DNA from: Trichuris trichiura
Taxonomy: Eukaryota; Nematoda; Enoplea; Trichinellida; Trichuridae
Direction: 5' to 3'
NCBI GenBank assembly: GCA_037903355.1
Contig: JBAJFE010000047.1
Location: 124,001-188,000, forward strand
Length of the DNA: 64,000 bases
The notes beneath the pieces are model-generated. The model made no database searches, was not told where the DNA came from, and worked only from the letters and a program-made list of their open reading frames with translations. Positions within the stretch are counted from its first letter, which is position 1; each line of letters begins with the position of its first letter. Both the position numbers and the translations under genes were made by a program. Below, piece after piece: positions 1 to 12,000 of this stretch.

Positions 1-1142
1 AAAAAATTGCTGACCTTGACGAATCGACAGCTGCTCTTTAACAAGAACTAGAATCGTCCCCTCTTGTCCTATCAGACGACGGGAACGCCCAAAGCTCAAC
101 GGACAGCAAAAGCTGTCGACGACAACGATGACGGAGTGAATGAAAGACAACTGAGCTCTTTAGGGTAAACCGGTCCTAGGGCAGGCGAAACCTTGGGCCA
201 TTGGCCGCCAAAGCCTCCGGCAACTACCCCTCTCGGTGGACACAGTTGGCGTTGCCATAACCTTTTTGTCCTTCCTTAGGCGACAAGGTAAAAGTCATTG
301 TTACCGACTGCCGAGGCTGCCAAAAGGCGCAGACTGGCCTCCGCGGCAAAGGGGGATCCCTTACGACCACTTTTACAACGGTAGTCGGACAGGCACCGAC
401 TGGCAATACCATCCAACGAAACTGCCCATTACGCTAATGCTTTTTTCCCCGCTATCATTTTACTACTACCATTCAAACAGATGGTGGCTATCCTTTGTCG
501 AATGTTAAATAGAAGGAAGCGGCTGGAAACGTTAAAAACAATTCAAAAAATCGTCCGCCTACGCTAGCGACACCTGCATCTTCGCAGACAGTAATTGGTC
601 GCATTGCAAAGCTGAAAGAAGTTCCAACATTGTTATCATCCTTTTAAGTTATTATTCGTTCCGCAATTGGCAGCGCGGCAATTAAAGACGCGTTTCGCTT
701 AATATGCAAAGCGTAACATATATCCTAACGTTTGCGCTACGCATCGCCTTGAGAACTGGGAAGCGGTACCTTGGAAAAAAAAACTTAAGAAAAAAAATAG
801 GACTGACGAAACGAAATAGAGATTCCGGGCCGCCAGCAGCTGCTGCGGTTGACTGGTTGCCTTGCCGCCGCCAAAAATGCAGGTTAATGATAGGACAGGA
901 CAACCTTTCGCAGAGGGCAGTAACGTCGCCGTGTCCTATCCACCCTGGCAGAAGGGTCGCTGCTGGCCTTTATTCTCTCTCAGATTTCAATGCCCTTTTG
1001 CAAGCCTATATTTCGCCTCCGGACGCGATACATCTGTCCCGATCGGAGAACAGTCGATGGCATGGCATATGCGCTACCGCCGACCCTGACCGGCAACAAA
1101 TGACAAGCACTAATAAAAGTAGTGGAACAAATCCTATCTTAC
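1..1142. other. Intronic sequence of the NLK-like gene, no exon seen
   Basis: This stretch follows the GTAAGA donor that ends the kinase exon on the minus strand, so it is taken as intron. I looked on the minus strand for the next conserved NLK segment (Leu-Ser-Ala-Leu-Asp-Ile-Leu type) and did not find it, so the following exon probably lies outside the window. The open frames here show no recognisable domain. Confidence 0.5.
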
Positions 1143-1455
1143 GTTGTCATTTTTGAACGAGCAAAGCATCCGGATTTCGCGGAAGACGCGTTTGCAGGAA
1201 GCCAAATTGAGAAACACGTTGGGCATACGCTTCAGAGCGACTTTTTTGCCGGAACGAGGGTCCGTTACCGACCTAAACAACTTCGTTGCAGTAACAGCAG
1301 TAGTGGCCTTTTGTTCCACTGCACTTACCAAACAACCCCAAAGGCTCCATAGCCGATTGGTCGATCTGGCTGAACGTTTTGCATCTGCTGGCCAACGGAG
1401 CCCGGAAAATAGGATTGCGTGGCGAGCAGGCTGCTCTTGTTTGAATCGTTTACCC
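1143..1455 (-). CDS. lit-1/nlk: Nemo-like MAP kinase (NLK/LIT-1), two internal exons, N-terminal kinase lobe
   Basis: This is part of a serine/threonine kinase of the Nemo-like family, which in animals phosphorylates TCF/LEF and tunes Wnt and Notch signalling. There are two exons on the minus strand. The first, 1455 to 1329, follows a TTTAG acceptor and encodes a Gln-rich stretch and then DRPIGYGAFGVVW, the glycine-rich ATP loop. It ends in TG|GTAAGT. A 56-base intron (1328-1273) follows. The second, 1272 to 1143, starts with the G that completes the Trp codon. It encodes SVTDPRSGKKVALKRMPN, which contains the VALK catalytic lysine, and then SCKRVFREI with the helix-C glutamate. It ends at a GTAAGA donor in phase 0. 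These segments match animal NLK almost residue for residue. The catalytic loop and activation loop are not in the window, so the gene is cut by the left edge. Confidence 0.93.
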
Positions 1456-4400
1456 CTAAATGAAAAGTAACGAAACTGCCAATGATGCAAAAATGCAAAA
1501 ATTCTTCTACAACCTGCTAATAGGCACCGTTGATGACTGACCAATGCCATTACGTTTCCAACGGTTCGTGAGGAGGAACTGCTGCTGGTCAAGATATCCC
1601 GAATGTTAGGCGTAGTTGCCAAGTTGATTGGTAGAAGTGCATGGTCGAGTTGCTCAAGCGACAATGACGACACAGTCACGCACTGTGTCCACTGTGTTCA
1701 GACCAAACAGACAACGGTGACGATGACGACGACGACGACACTGATAGGATAAATAGAGAAAAGACGTCTACGCAGCGGCGGCAGCCGGTCGGTGGTGGTT
1801 GCAGAGGACAGAGACGTGTTCGTGTCAGCTGAACTAGCTCTCCTGTCGTCATCGGCTGTCAGTTTTAACGTTCAAATGTTTCCACGGATCGACTTGGCTT
1901 TGCTAAAGGGAACTGCGGCCGTTACGTACACCACATACACACGTTTCTTCTTAGGAAAGAAGAAAGACCAACAGAACGACCACTTGCCGCCAATTCTAAG
2001 GCAGCAGCTCACACACTACGGGACACTCCTAAAACGAAGCTTCTGATTAGGAAGAAGCAAATAATGCAACAATCGGGTTGGCACTCTAATAACGCGTTGC
2101 TCATTTTTTCCAGCTCGTTCATTGCTACGTGACTCGACTGCCTCCACACACACTCTCTCTCTTTCTCAGAATTTATGTCTTCTCTGCACAATGCTGCCCA
2201 TATTGCCGGCATATATTCGCTCTCTTAGCCCACTACGCACAACTGGAAACCGATCGTCGACCAAATGCATAACGACCTGAATAGCAGCTCGGAGACGACG
2301 ACGACGTCGACACAGCGAGCCAGTCACGCAGGTATACACACATAGACGACGTCCAATTATCGCCGTCGACCCGACAGCGCCACAATCGACCAGCTTAGAC
2401 CGGTTTATCGATCAACTCGAATCGATCCGAGCTTGCGCATCACACAAGCTGCCTTCGTTGCCTTTGACCAATCGGTGGTTGGCAGAAGCGCAAGCTCATT
2501 GGTCCAACGGTAATGAGCGGAGCGACCATTCGTTTCCACATGTGGACACCAGCCGAACGGTCAAACAAAGATGTTTGTTCGACTAACCAACCGGTCGCCC
2601 GTTTGCCCAATGGTTCCCAGCAGCTTCGACGAACGGTAGGGGCGACGGCGTACGGTCGATGACCTTGACATATCATCACCGCGTGGACAGATTGCAAGCC
2701 AGACCCGTTCAGCTTCGCATAAAAGGACACGTTGGACTTCCTTCCGTCAACGCTGCGGCATATCTGATGACGAACGCAAGGCTGGTCCGTCGACAACTGC
2801 GTAGGACGCTAAGCGAATGGCCGTATCGTATATCCTTCCGGTTCAAAGCGCGCTGGCGTGGGTTGTATGGCCTTTCGCCGGACTGGAATGCGTGGCAACG
2901 GGAAATTACTTGGCTATGATGGATGTTAAGTCGGTATTCTTTGCGAAATGCCGACGCTTGGAGCGCGCAACGGCAAAAATGGGTACCCCAAATGGCCTTA
3001 CGACGATGAGTTGTAGGTAACGCGACAGCAGCGAGGCAAGGGAATTAATTTTCTATACTTTCAAAACGGTAATGCAGATAGTGTTGTCTTTACCTTCCAA
3101 CTATTGTCGTCCGGAAGATCGTTAAGGCAGCGGCGGGTCAATGGGAGAGTGATTCTCCGCTTGAGCGCGGCAGCACAATTGAGCGTTCCACTTGTATACG
3201 ACAACGGTAAATGCGTTATGGTCTAAAGCGCAACAGCTCATCACGCGACGTGCAGCAAACGACGATGAAGTCATCGGTTTAGGCAAATACGCCGAAGCCT
3301 CGCGAAGAACTGAAAAAAAAGCCAAATGACAATGCTTTTACGTTTGAACAGGTGATGCGCAGTTGGAAAATTGCAGCGTAGGCAAAGGCGAACTACGAAA
3401 GAAGCGCAAACGAAAAACTTACACACACTTTATTGTTCGATTAGGCAAAACTGTCACGCGCCTACTGTTCATCGTCAATTCAATGGATAAAGAAGAGGGC
3501 GCTGCGCGCGCTGAAATGAACAGCTCTCGGCTGAGTCAAAATTTGAATACGCGACCGCCGAAAGTTTAAATTTCAAATCGGAACGTTCTGATTGGTCGGA
3601 CGCCAACGCCAACGCTGGCAAAGTGCCAAAATACTTTTATTAGCTATGAGAATGGATGGAATTTTGTGATGAGGCGCCAACCACTTTCCGGACAAAGTTG
3701 CATGAACGCAGCATAGCTCTTTTCAAACGGCTCTCTACCTATGTAGGCAAATGGAACACTGCCAACGTGTACTTTGTTCGTACAAGCGATGTAAACAACA
3801 AGAGAGCACACTCAAACGTTTTCAAGCTGTCTATCAACGAGAACTATCACGAACTTGGCCCAATGCATTTTTCAGTGTCGTCTGTTTATTCGACTTTCTA
3901 GCAAAGATATCCCCTGCGCGTTTAAGCTCCAATGGTATGCAAAGAAGCGTGTGGATTCGCCAGGTTGGAGCCGGATAGAGGAACGTTTACCGTGCAGCTT
4001 TGCCTATTGAGAGCCGACGGTTACATCCGCCCTTTGAGACAAAGGGAGAACTCCCGCCGCAGCAAGGAGCCATGTGACAACTGTCGGAAGAGATGCGCTA
4101 AATCATGGAACCTGAACTTGTCAAGAGACATGGTCAGATGGACAAATATGGGACAAGACGGGTCACGCAGATAAAACTATTCAACTTAACAATGGCTCCG
4201 TCGCACTGCGGGAGCGGACGACAGGTGGCCAACTTGTGTATCGTCGCTCCTTGTCGCCTGACAATGAATGGAGGTGACCGTTGGACAGGAAGAAAGCTCA
4301 CCTCCTTTCTAAGGTATGTAATTTTACCTTCAATAAGCGGCCGAGTCGCGTATGTGTATGATAAGCAAAAATTGCGGCTTACAAACTGCTTTCAAGGTTA

Positions 4401-5745
4401 AATTAGCGCGCAAGCACTCGTGTAACTTACAGATCATTTTTGAAGAAGCTGAACTGCTCAGAAGATAGCGAGAAACGAAGCGGCTACCGCAGCGCTGCTG
4501 AATAAATTCAAATTACTGTAAACAGGGATACTAAAGCTAAAAGATAGTCAGGTCGCATGCTTGTTCAAATTCAATCTTATCGTTAGATAAAGCAACGTGT
4601 GGACAGCTTGTCAATTGTTGGAAAAATTACAATATACGCGGGCGGGTAACTTGTTGGCTGCTGTTGCGGAAAAGTTTCTTATCTCGTCAGAGCATTTCCA
4701 TTAGCAAAAATAGCAAAGTTCTTACTTGCCGGAGTAATAATAAAGACAAAATTGGTTTGCTTCGCTGAACGCCGACGAAATGGAATTTCAAACGTAGAGA
4801 AGAGACACTAACGGATGGCATACGCCGCCTGGCCGAAACGGGGTTGAACAGGTCGCGCAAAACAAACTAATAGAGCGTGCCAGCACGACGACTTTGAATT
4901 TAGCTGGACAAATGACCGCTTGGACGTGGCTGGCAAAACTGCTTTGCACTTTCGAGCAAACGTGTATTTAAGGAAGAAATGACAACGAGCGTTAAGTGAA
5001 CAGCAATTTCAAGATTATGTTGGCTCAATGAAACAAAGAAGCAAAATAAATTGCCCTAAGGTGACCGCGTGTGACAGGCAACGCCTCAATCGATTGCAGC
5101 CAGTCCCACCGCAAAAAAAAGTTGAAAATAAACTTGTCCAGACGCCACCAAGGCGACTCACCAACTCTCCGGCACCAATTCGAAGCGGCAAAAACGAAGT
5201 TGCAAAAGAAGCAATCGTCTCCCCGGGCAGCGGCACCGCAAAGAATGACAATCAATCTGCCGTTGGGCAGCCCGAAACCGGCAACCATGGCAAGAACGCA
5301 AAAAACCCCAAAAGCAAGCAGCCACTGACAGCCGGCCAGCGACTGTCGACAAATAAATCAGCGCGCCTGACGCTTTGAGCCAAAAAGCAGTCCTTCAAAA
5401 AAAAGAGGCTAGCAACGAATATCCGGGATACGTTTGCATAGGCCTAACGCAATAAGACGAGCAACATTAGCGCGTTTGGAAGCAACTGATTACATGCGAA
5501 TCATTAAAGTGTACTGTAGTTGGTTTAAAATACCGCGATGGCTTTTAGAAATGCCCAACCGAACGATTAACGCGCAAAGCCGTAGCAACCGAATTCGCGG
5601 GATAATTTTTTTGGTTTGAAGCAAACCGAATTTGGAAAAAAAGACGAGGCGGCGTACGGTGGTCAGCGAAGATCAGTGGGGCGCCTTCGCTTGTTGCGGA
5701 CAGCCACTGGTATGAAAACTCTAGACTTCAAGGTTAGTCGTTTAC
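1456..5745. other. Probable large 5' intron of the NLK-like gene
   Basis: No conserved coding segment was recognised on either strand. The stretch holds short GAC/GACGAC-rich runs near 1720-1740 and 2290-2310. Open frames of 60-120 codons occur but lack domain signatures and consistent splice flanks. It is read as intron because a phase-compatible candidate first exon lies at 5746-6034. Confidence 0.4.
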
Positions 5746-6034
5746 CTTGCAGTTGGAGAGCAGATGGAGTGGTGACTTGGAATACGGAAGAGTTGGATAA
5801 GTGCACGCGGCAAGGCGACCATTTTGTCCTTATGATTGATCTGCCGAAGAAGCGTCCTCCATCGAGAAGATGCGAACCGATGAATGGTTGATGATGAGAG
5901 CAGGCGGACTGCTGCTGCTTTTCTGCTGGTGATGGATTGGTGCTGGGGAAATCGATGCCAGCCGGCCGAAAATAGTTCCTCTCGTCGTCCTGACTTCGTG
6001 AGTTGACATTCGTTGGACCTGATTCATCGTTCAT
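5746..6034 (-). CDS. Candidate first coding exon of the NLK-like gene
   Basis: A minus-strand open frame starts with ATG at 6034 (MNDESGPTNV) and runs 96 codons to a CAAG|GTAAAC donor. It ends in phase 1. The next supported kinase exon (1455) needs exactly phase 1, so the two would join to an open frame without a shift. The encoded stretch is hydrophilic with Gln and His runs, which suits the low-complexity N-terminal tails of NLK proteins, but it has no conserved motif. Phase agreement alone arises by chance one time in three, so this remains a candidate. The alternative is a non-coding ORF with another first exon elsewhere. Confidence 0.35.
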
Positions 6035-9000
6035 ACTTGCTCATGCGTGCGTGTGCACTTGGTGAATTCGTGGACAACCTGAGGAGGCGTTTAATTCCGA
6101 GAATTTCTTCTTACCGGCCAGAAGACGCGTCATCTCTCTCTCTTTCTCTCTTTCCTTCGAGCCATACGCAACGTGTACGCCTGGCCGCTTAATGATTGGC
6201 AAGAGCAGCTTGGAAAAATTGGAATGCAAAGGTGCCAAAGGGCCTCCTCTGCTTAGGAGTGATTCATCGTTCTATCCCTGAATCACCTAAATAAAAGGAA
6301 GGCTAAAATATGCTCAAAACTGCGCGCTTTCCCTTCATTCACCTAGCCAACTACTCGAAAGCATTAATAATCTCTTAGCTGCCGAATTGACATTGCCTTC
6401 GAAAAGTGTTTAAAGTGCGAATGGACACTGTCCTTCTCGGTGAAGTACTATTTGAAGTGAGACTTTGCAATCGTTTAGCAAGGTGCCGGGAAACTGCTAC
6501 CGGAACGTCGACTACTTCGTCTGTTTACACGTAAAGTCAAGTCGTGCGTCAAATGTTTCAACGCATCTTATCGCAGGTTCGTTAACATCCTTTATTTTTT
6601 TTTGAATCTACGTATTGGGTAAACAAGCTCGCGAAGGCGAAATGCGACAATTCATTTAAATTTATGCTCATTTTAAAGTTGCCGCCGAGTTGCGGCATTT
6701 TTTAACCTACCTTTCGTCGCGCGTGTTGTTCCAATGTCGCTCGCGGAAAGCGTCAAAGGCGGTTGGAGAAATTTTGAAAATTCAAAATGAGTACTGTAAC
6801 AATAATTTGCATTTGTTCACCTGAGCATACAATTTGAAAATTCCACTTTGGCTCGCATTGCGGCTACAAAAAATAGAAACAACCGTTTGGTTTAGTGTTG
6901 CGTAATTTATACCAAGTAAAACTGTAAAAACGGAAACAATTCGTTTGACAAAGATGTTTTTATTTTCTTGAATGTGCATCCTTTCATTTTTAGCCTGCGC
7001 AGTAGTACCCGTGATCCTTTCGAGCGGTTGGCGTAATTATTAATCAAGAATAGCGATATGCTTTCACGTTTGAAATTTCGAAGGCGCAGTGACGTCAAAA
7101 TCCCTTTTGTTGTTTTCCAAAAATTTCTTTGTTTCAACAACAGCTAAGAAACTCCTTTGCAATGTTCGTTAGTGCGACAAAAATTGAAAAGTCGCTGAAA
7201 GGCAGTCACGTTGTTTTTCCGGAATGCTTTCCTCCTTAAGATGACGTTGTTACGTTACGTTTTCGCGCTTGTAATGGGCGGTCATTCATTTGAAGTTCGA
7301 CTTCGAAGTCAAAGCGACTGATGAAATGGTTTCTCCACGTCGGCGTTGGAAAAAACTCATTCAATAACTCATCGCGGATCGCTACTTTTCGAGTTTAAAA
7401 GTTTGAAACAAACTCGCGATCTTATTTGGCAAACAAAGTACGCGTTATATGCTTTTTTTTAAAAATAGGCGCTGTCTTGGCATTAGATCGTTTTCTTGAA
7501 TGGGTTCTTAAGTGAAACCAGCCTTTGAGTGACTTCAAGTATTGCTCGTTGATGGGTGTCAATGATCCATTGATAAATATTTCGCCAATTGAATGGTCCA
7601 ACTGCAATGGGCACTTTTCCACAACAGATGACAGCTGGTATATATTTAGCGCGGCTGTATATCATTTCACTTTAACGTACGCAATAAGGGAGTCGGCTTG
7701 AACGCGCTGTTGACTAGTTAACTTGTTATTTCACTTGCAACTAAAAGTTGTAATATTTGTCAGCAATTTCGCAATGGTGGGTTGTTTGGCTTAAAATTGG
7801 CACTTTGCAGCAGCCGTTGAGGAAAAGCATGCAATTACGCTTAGTAGTTTTAATTGAAGACCAAACTTTAATGGCTCAATTGTAGGCGCGTTAATATTGA
7901 AGTACAACACTTACGCGAGTTGAACCTGTGTTTTTTTTAATGAATGAGTAGTGCTTGAACTTTACTACTTCGATGTTATTCATAATTAAGCACGTGGCAG
8001 CGTGTCGAAGCAAGTTTCTTTGTCACGTGACATGTCAAAACTGGTGATTTTGTTTGTTTTGAAGCAGAATCGATGCGACATATATCATCGTTCAAGTTGT
8101 CGAAAACTTTGTTGGTTAGCCAATGGGCAAACTAGTACACCTATGTATTTTTCAATTCCGACTACGTATATATTGCAAAATGTGTTGACATAGAAAAATG
8201 GGCTTGAAAAAGAACGTAACTGTTCCATTCTGAACTTGCAGTTGTTTTCATTGTGGCCTTTGGCCCCTTGAGCAGTTGTAATTCATTGTACAGTAGTGCT
8301 AAATGGGCGTTTGTACTCTGACAACTACGGGACTTTCTTGACGAATGTTTTACCAAATTGAGAACGACAAGATGCAGCCGCTTGACGGCTTCACCGTTTA
8401 GTGAGCGGCGACAGTATGGGCGCTCAGTGGGGTTTTAGGTTGGCACAATTTTCGCAAAGGGAACTGGGCTGCCCTTTTTGCAAAAATAAGCACCTTTTGG
8501 TTTTGTTCGGTAGTTCTATTTGAATTTAAACGATTTTCCATTTTTGGAGGCAGCGCTTCTTGAGTAGCGCTTTAGTTGCTTCTCTTTTATGAACATTCGG
8601 CTTCCTTGCAGAGTAGCAAGCTTATTGTATACTCCTTCGAGCGGACAATTGAGATAGCTTGCATGAATTCACTTCATTTACATTATTTTTATGTTCAGCC
8701 TGTTCTAGTTCGAACAAACAGGCTTGTATGGCCTTCCGAAGCTTCAAGACTTCTATGGAAACGTCTAGTAGAGTGTTCGAACTTTTAGTTTGATTGCTTT
8801 GCGTAATTATATTCATTTTCTATTCTATCCATTCTTTCGTTAATCACTGCAAGCCTATCAAGTCGTAGTTTAAAAGCGTCCGTCGCGCCTAGCCTATTTT
8901 TGCTTCCAAAAAAGGCAGTTTGCATAACGAGCAGTCGGCTTCCACCTTTCAACAATGTCATTTACGTTATGATGCGACATCTTCGCATTCGAAGTTCTCC

Positions 9001-12000
9001 TTGTATTAACAGGCGCTTTTGCGGAGCAGTCCTTTGTTAATGCTTTTTTTAAATAGAAGACTTTGGCGGCATTCGGGAGCATTAAATGGCGATGACTGTT
9101 TTATAGCTTATAGCATCCGCCCAAGCGCCTCTGTTCGTCATTGCCAGCAAGTTTGCTTTTTTGTTTTCCAAAAGACTTATCTCGTTTTTGAACAAGCATA
9201 CCATTCAAATAGTTCTTCTTTTTCTTTGTTTGTTTAATTTTTCTTTTGTTTGCTTCAGCGGGAAGGTAATTTCGAACAAACGACCGAGCGGTTAAGTTAA
9301 GAGATGTTTAGTTGGACAGCCGAACCTCGGTCATCACTCTTCCCTTTTTTTCATTTTTTTTTACAGAATTGAGGTCCATTTCGCTGTTGTCGTTTTAGGG
9401 AACAAAGTCGTTTTGTTTTCCATCTTCGCGAGAGCGATTCAGAATGTCAAAAATGACTTTTTCTCTATCCTTTTCCTCTTTAAGGGACGTCGTCGTTTGA
9501 CGGAAGACTCGCTTTTGGACAATGATTGCCGCGGACGCTCGTCGAACTTCGAATGCGCACTTTTAAAAGGCAATTACTGCTTGTTTTGAAAGTTTTCATA
9601 TCTAAGGAAAACTGATCGATGGAAATTCACCGAAGCATCACTTGTTGTTGTCAACGAGCTTAGTCTCTCTCACTCGCACTCTGCTGAAATTTTCCTTTGT
9701 TTCATCAAGGAACAGTGGAAGAGCTTAGATGACTCTTTGACGCCATTGGTTGTTATTGAGCTAATGAACGTTTGGTTTTCGTTAATTGAAGGCTGACCGT
9801 CGTCGAGACACCTTATAACGTTAAGCGACTAAGATTTTCAGCACAACAATGTTCCGTTAGCCTTTTCGGTCGGCCGTTGAGCGTCGTTAAAGAAAGGGTT
9901 ATTCTTCATTACGGTAAGCGACGTTCCGACCGAGGCTTGATTGATGGAAGAGAAGTGAAGGCGCAGTACGATACCGTGCTAACCGAGCAAACCTGTTGAA
10001 TTTCTATTTTCAGCGCTACAGCGCGTCGGTGCTCTCCAGTTTGGCGTCGACACTTTGAGAAACGACGATGCTGAAGGTGGTCGGCCAGACAAGTTGTGTG
10101 ACCGGAGAGGCGGTTCCATGCGTCGACAGACCGAAGAGGTCGGAACGACGTGTTCGGTAAGTTGCGCACACGTTTGCGGCTACAGCATAGAAAACGCCAG
10201 CGACCCACCCGTCGGCGCGCGCTTCTCCTCCCCTTCCTCTTCGTCGACTCCTTGTTATCCACATGTCATTCACGTGCGTCGCAAAAAAACGCACGTGGAA
10301 AAGTTCAAAGTACACGCCCAGAAACTATATTATCGATTTAAAAAAACACTCCCTAGAGTCAATATACGTCCTTAGAGCTTGGCGCTGCACAACATGCTAT
10401 CTCAGATCTCTTATCTTATCCATTGTTGAAAAGATATTTCAACGTTAGAAACTTTAAGAAGATTTGCCTTGTTTTGCCTCTTGTAATGCTTATACTACCT
10501 CTTTTGCTGTGTATGTCAAATGGTTCAGTAGGGGGACGACTACAGACTTCGTATAGGCGCTATCATAAACAAACGAGCATCCGAAATGTTCAGCTGTTCC
10601 TTGTTTACAAAGTGGTTGTTGTCCGTACCCTTTCGCTGTCGTTGCTACGGCGAGTTGTCGTAGTCAATACGTAACGAATGAGGCGCTTTGGTCGCGTTGA
10701 AGTCTTGTTTGACGACCCTTATATGGACAAAATTTCGTGCCACATTCAGTCGAGTAGCTTTTGCTTGCTGCTTGTCTGCCTTATTTTCCTTTAGCTGCAA
10801 CGCTTCAGAAGTCAGTTGTACGATTGGGGGGACAGATTTATTTGCTTCTTTAATTGCTGCCTGAGTACTCTTCGATAACATGAGCGAACGATAAGCTGGC
10901 GTTCAACCGACTGACTGTTACCTTATTAGCCATTAAAAGCAATCGCGCGACCGAAGAGCCATGGAAGCAATAGAGTTTACTTTGTTGACAGCCGAACGGA
11001 AAGAGATACCGTCGCTTTAACTGTTTTCGACGTGATTCAATTGCTCAATGGAAAGGGGGCAGACCACTGTGGACGCGGTCTTCTAAATATTTTTATCCTA
11101 AACATAACCGTTATTGCCAGTTGAACCTTTGCATCATATTAAGCGTCGAAGCAGCATAGCACCGCCGCATGCAAATGCTTCAGTAAGTCGTAGAGTAGCG
11201 GCATCAAGGCCAATATGACATTTTTGACGAATCGTATTCACCTAATTTGCATAATTTGCTTCTGTCGTCCCGTCTTTCTGTAAAGCTTTTTTGCGAGCTA
11301 TTCAAACTTTCCTTATTCGAAAATAACTTTGCCGAAATAAATAAAAAATTTCAATCGTCAATCCGTCTCGCTGTTGATCGCCTCCCGAATGGCAAAGGCT
11401 ACGCGAGCCTCCTTGAATGGCCGTCAGTGCTCGTACGCGAAATTGCAAGTCTTAATTTAAAGTTGAAGACTTCAGCAGTAGTGTGAGTAAAAAAAGTTGT
11501 TGTACGACAGCGCTTTTCGTCGCTTCGGGTATGTGGCGCTTGCAATCTTGCGAGCGGAAGCGGGGAAGAAGCGGTGCGATAGCTGGAATGGCGAAAAAGT
11601 AAATTTGCATAAACTGATTCAAAATAAAAACAAAACTGTCCGTACAGTCAAACCTTGTTCACGCTTGTAAAACTAGCGGAAAATGGCTACGTGCGAATTG
11701 CAGTAGCGTCACTATTGTTTTTATGTTCGTTGCATTCAGCAAAAATTTGCATAGGCTAAGTTTTTCTTCCCAACCAAAATAAGGAAGACCCAATTAGGGA
11801 AGTGTCTGTGTTGCCACCTTTTTGGTTGAAATAGTGCGATGATTTCAAAATTGCTTCAATAGTTGTTGCAATGATTATTTTGTTTGCATACGCGAATGTC
11901 TTGTATTGTTTAAGCATAATTCATTTATGATCGCTGAAGACGGGTCAGGATAGACCCGAAAGCTCCGGCGAATTTTTTACGTTTATTGTATATATCAACG

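Noticed and set aside
1134..1679. 181-codon minus-strand frame read as one protein
   Set aside because: Only its last 43 codons are the kinase exon; the rest is intron and the upstream exon read in the wrong frame. The spliced model explains it better.
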